A stretch of DNA of 64,000 nucleotides, taken from contig NZ_SCNL01000001.1 of assembly GCF_005502745.1 (NCBI RefSeq), positions 434,001 through 498,000 of the forward strand, given 5' to 3'. The notes below the pieces were generated by a model. That model had not been told where the DNA came from, did no database searches, and was given only the letters and a program-made list of their open reading frames with translations. This DNA comes from Sphingomonas sp. 3P27F8. Its GTDB lineage: Bacteria; Pseudomonadota; Alphaproteobacteria; Sphingomonadales; Sphingomonadaceae. Numbering within the stretch: the stretch's first letter is position 1; each line of letters opens with the position of its first letter. The position numbers and the translations under genes were made by a program. Below, piece after piece: positions 61,701-64,000 of the stretch.

Positions 61701-62012
61701 ATGCTACAGCGCTTGGCCAATTCGATTGCCGTGATATCGCTGGTGGTTGCGCTCCCGGCGATGGCGCAGGACGTGTCCGGCGGGCGCGTAGCGAGCTCCA
61801 CGGTCGGCGACGCGGGCCTGCGTCGGACAAAGGAAGTTGGCGTGGCCGGTATCAAGCCGATGGCACGGATCGACAATCGCATCCAGAACCGCATCCAATC
61901 GCGTATTCGCAATCGCATCGACCGGAACTACGATCCACAGGCCAACGCGACTTCCCCATTCAAGGTCGCCGGCGATCAGGCGCGCTCCGCCGGAAAGCCC
62001 CAAGGCCGGTAA
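61701..62012 (+). CDS. Small exported protein with Asn/Arg/Ile repeats
   Basis: A 103-residue precursor: signal peptide MLQRLANSIAVISLVVALPAMAQ, then a short linker and a repetitive, strongly basic segment, ARIDNRIQNRIQSRIRNRI, in which N/S-R-I recurs every four residues, followed by a disordered tail. GAGGGAACGACG precedes ATG 61701. It lies 20 bases after the previous stop and likely ends the exopolysaccharide transcript. The repeat may form an amphipathic basic helix; an interaction with acidic polysaccharide is only a guess. Confidence 0.7.
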   Translation: MLQRLANSIAVISLVVALPAMAQDVSGGRVASSTVGDAGLRRTKEVGVAGIKPMARIDNRIQNRIQSRIRNRIDRNYDPQANATSPFKVAGDQARSAGKPQGR

Positions 62013-62068
62013 CTCACGCGGTTGGTCGCGACTCGCGTGTCGATCACTGCTGATGCGACCCAAGTCAA

Positions 62069-62144
62069 TGGTGGGCGGTGACGGGCTCGAACCGCCGACC
62101 CTCTCGGTGTAAACGAGATGCTCTACCAACTGAGCTAACCGCCC
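62069..62144 (-). tRNA. tRNA-Val (anticodon TAC)
   Basis: On the minus strand the cloverleaf reads GGGCGGT acceptor, D arm GCTC-AGTTGGTA-GAGC, anticodon arm TCTCG-TTTACAC-CGAGA with anticodon TAC, T arm with GGTTCGAGC, and ACCGCCC acceptor. The discriminator A and an encoded CCA end (62069-62071) are present. All stems pair. It lies between the exopolysaccharide operon and a regulator gene; no integrase is adjacent. Confidence 0.95.
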
Positions 62145-62192
62145 TCGCCGCAGCCGATGGCAGACCCGGTCGCAGATCGCAAGCCTTAGCCG

Positions 62193-63137
62193 TCAGGCCA
62201 GCGGCAAGCCCATTGCTCGGGCGGCGCCAACATAGGAGCGCATCCCATCGAGCGCTGACTTGGTCAGGCCCATGAACGCGCGTCGCCGGTCGAACGGGTC
62301 GGGGCGCCGCTCAAGACTACCTGCGTCACTCATCCGCGTAATCCAGCGCAACGCGGTCGTGGGTGGCACGGCGGCGGCGATGCACAAGCTGGAGACCGAT
62401 ACGTCCGCCCGCTCCAGATGCGCAGCGAACAGATCGAGCATCATGTCCCACGCCGGATCCTCGAATAGCCCCTTCCCGAATTGCCTGTCACGCAGCCGGC
62501 GCGCGCGGATGAGCTGGCGGATCTCGCCTGCATCGATCGCGATCGGCTCATCTTCTCGCGCGGCATAAACCGGGCGCGCGTCGGCAACGGAAGAGGGCTC
62601 CCCGGGATGCGCGGCCTGCGGCCTGCTGAGCCGTGCGAGCACATCCGCTATCCGTGCGACCTCCTCGTTGAGCCGCGCTAGCCGTGTCGCTTCGTTCTCT
62701 GCGATATGATCGCGCAGCTGCGCGCCGTTCACCGCCCGCCATACCGAAATGGCCATCGCCCAATCCGCTAGGGTCGGGTCACAGAGAAGATCGACCCGCC
62801 GCCCGATCAGGCCGGCACCGGCGATATCGATCTGCGCGGGAGAAATACCCGCCACAATCGCCAAATTACGCCCGGTCGCGATGCCGTCGAGCCGATAAAG
62901 CGTGGACGCAAGGCGCTGGTCGTCCACGTCGCGCGCATCGAGGAGGAGCAACGGTTCGGCGGCGGTTTCCTCGAACTGATCGAGCGCGCCTTCCCAATCT
63001 ACGCTGGCGAGAACTCGCCCGCCGGCCACGCGCACGGCATCTCGCAGCGGCTGATCGCGGGAAAGGCCTGGCCCGGCGACGATGAGCGCGTCGAACCGCG
63101 CGACAGCTTCGTACGGCTCCGTCATATCGTGAAACAT
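62193..63137 (-). CDS. Winged-helix (MarR-like) regulator with N-terminal receiver-like domain
   Basis: A 314-residue protein. The N-terminal 125 residues have a receiver-like beta/alpha pattern (ARFDALIVAGPGL, LLLLDARDVDD) without a complete phosphorylation site. A helical linker leads to a C-terminal winged helix (WDMMLDLFAAHLERADVSVSSLCIAAAVPPTTALRWITRMSDAGSLERRPDPFDRRRAFMGLT) of MarR-like type. It resembles a group of sphingomonad regulators. Target and ligand are unknown. It is separated from pntB by about 136 bases. Confidence 0.75.
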   Translation of the reverse strand: MFHDMTEPYEAVARFDALIVAGPGLSRDQPLRDAVRVAGGRVLASVDWEGALDQFEETAAEPLLLLDARDVDDQRLASTLYRLDGIATGRNLAIVAGISPAQIDIAGAGLIGRRVDLLCDPTLADWAMAISVWRAVNGAQLRDHIAENEATRLARLNEEVARIADVLARLSRPQAAHPGEPSSVADARPVYAAREDEPIAIDAGEIRQLIRARRLRDRQFGKGLFEDPAWDMMLDLFAAHLERADVSVSSLCIAAAVPPTTALRWITRMSDAGSLERRPDPFDRRRAFMGLTKSALDGMRSYVGAARAMGLPLA

Positions 63138-63273
63138 CCCGGTTCTCCGATCTGCGGCAATCCGTTGAAATTATGCAAAGAACCGAAATGGCGCAGCCGA
63201 TACATCTCCATTACGGAGTAGAATCGACAATTTTCGCCCGGACTACGTCCGAAATGGAGGAATCTGCAGAAAC

Positions 63274-64000
63274 TCAGTCGAGTGACTTTACGATTTCCTC
63301 GACCATCTTCTTCGCATCGGCCAGCAGCATCATCGTGTTGTCCATGTAGAAAACGTCGTTGTCGACACCGGCATAGCCGACACCGCCCATCGACCGTTTA
63401 ACAAACAGCACCGTTTTGGCCTTCTCCACATCAAGTACCGGCATTCCATAAATCGGGGAGGTCTTGTCGGTCTTCGCCGCCGGGTTGGTCACGTCATTGG
63501 CTCCGATCACGAAGGCTACGTCGGTTTGCGCGAACTCGGAATTGATGTCCTCCAGTTCGAACACCTCGTCATAAGGCACGTTCGCCTCGGCGAGCAGCAC
63601 GTTCATATGCCCCGGCATTCGCCCCGCGACCGGGTGAATCGCATATTTCACGCGGACGCCGTGCTCCTTGAGCTTGTCGCCCATCTCGCGCAGCGCGTGC
63701 TGCGCCTGCGCTACCGCCATGCCATAGCCGGGAACGATGATGACCTGTTCGGCCTGGCTCATCAGGAACGCGGCGTCCTCCGCCGACCCGCGCTTCCACG
63801 GGCGATCGATCTTTGCCGCATCGCCGCTGCTCGCAGCTTCGGCGCCAAAGCCGCCAGCGATCACGCTGATGAAGCTCCGGTTCATCGCGCGACACATGAT
63901 GTAGCTGAGAATCGCGCCCGACGAGCCGACCAGTGCGCCGGTGATAATCATCGCCGTATTATGAAGGGTGAAGCCCATCGCCGCCGCCGCCCAGCCGGAG
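63274..64000 (-). CDS. pntB: NAD(P) transhydrogenase subunit beta (partial, runs off the right edge)
   Basis: The C-terminal 240 residues or so of PntB, the proton-translocating transhydrogenase subunit that makes NADPH. Visible are the last membrane helices ([44 protein letters not shown]) and the NADP-binding domain III with [54 protein letters not shown] and [18 protein letters not shown]. The frame stays open to base 64000, so the ATG at 63978 is internal. Confidence 0.95.
   Translation of the reverse strand, partial: SGWAAAAMGFTLHNTAMIITGALVGSSGAILSYIMCRAMNRSFISVIAGGFGAEAASSGDAAKIDRPWKRGSAEDAAFLMSQAEQVIIVPGYGMAVAQAQHALREMGDKLKEHGVRVKYAIHPVAGRMPGHMNVLLAEANVPYDEVFELEDINSEFAQTDVAFVIGANDVTNPAAKTDKTSPIYGMPVLDVEKAKTVLFVKRSMGGVGYAGVDNDVFYMDNTMMLLADAKKMVEEIVKSLD

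Noticed and set aside
62069..62144. tRNA-Val considered as the attachment site of an integrated element
   Set aside because: No integrase is adjacent and I found no second copy of the tRNA 3' end in the window.
1..64000. CRISPR array or rRNA genes
   Set aside because: No regularly spaced direct repeats and no rRNA-like sequence were seen.

Overview
The window looks like part of the chromosome of a sphingomonad-type alphaproteobacterium (Sphingomonadaceae). The grounds are uniformly high GC, a GelD/GelE-like exopolysaccharide export cluster, an FnrN-type regulator, a bo3 quinol oxidase with SURF1, FixJ/HisKA_2 signalling, and the typical RBS spacing. The assignment is inferred from gene content and is not a database result. 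Most of the window is accessory: an IS element, a dense run of broken and chimeric genes, and two XRE/ImmA-IrrE loci lie between ordinary metabolic operons.

Layout. 0-2.8 kb: the tail of an unknown gene, a DEDDh exonuclease, a MobA/MobL-like protein and an IS5/IS427-type element. 2.9-11.3 kb: Mg-type P-ATPase, phosphoketolase and acetate kinase, a glycine-zipper stress protein and a frameshifted Nramp transporter. 11.4-14.5 kb: small genes, a quinone-reductase fragment, a HisKA_2 kinase and a truncated receiver. 14.5-23.4 kb: four-cysteine FNR, a hypothetical gene, an MHS transporter, then cyoABCD-SURF1 behind a perfect FNR box, and an NAD(P)H oxidoreductase. 23.6-32.7 kb: a BrkB-HAD fusion, pncC, a YetF-like protein, small genes, a second Crp/Fnr protein, DUF1275, a broken YciI gene and an alpha/beta hydrolase. 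32.7-34.5 kb: a patchwork of gene pieces (quinone oxidoreductase, dinB, TetR, FAD monooxygenase) joined to each other and to a DNA ligase. 34.3-37.9 kb: lig-xth-ligD repair operon. 38-39.4 kb: two decayed genes. 39.6-48.2 kb: MgtE, a FixJ-type two-component pair, an MgtE-N/CBS protein with an intact Nramp and a second glycine-zipper protein, and a Na+/H+ antiporter. 48.9-51.6 kb: a coiled-coil membrane protein, an unknown protein and an XRE-ImmA/IrrE fusion. 51.7-55.7 kb: divergent ImmA/IrrE + XRE and a ubiquitin-like operon (multiubiquitin, ThiF/E1, DUF6527, zinc-ribbon protein). 56-62 kb: exopolysaccharide polymerase/export/Wzc operon. 62-64 kb: tRNA-Val, a winged-helix regulator and partial pntB.

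How the genes may work together. FNR, the cyo operon, phosphoketolase/acetate kinase and the Mg/Mn carriers suggest a programme for low oxygen and low energy. The FNR box is centred exactly 41.5 bp before the cyoA ATG, so activation would give a leaderless message. The FixJ-type pair sits between two copies of a 28-bp palindromic element, one of them upstream of mgtE. The best candidate for an under-described system is the ubiquitin-like operon at 53081-55675. It is divergent from an XRE/ImmA-IrrE pair, with two matching 20-bp operators in the shared promoter region, an arrangement that suggests a protease-relieved switch over a protein-conjugation system.
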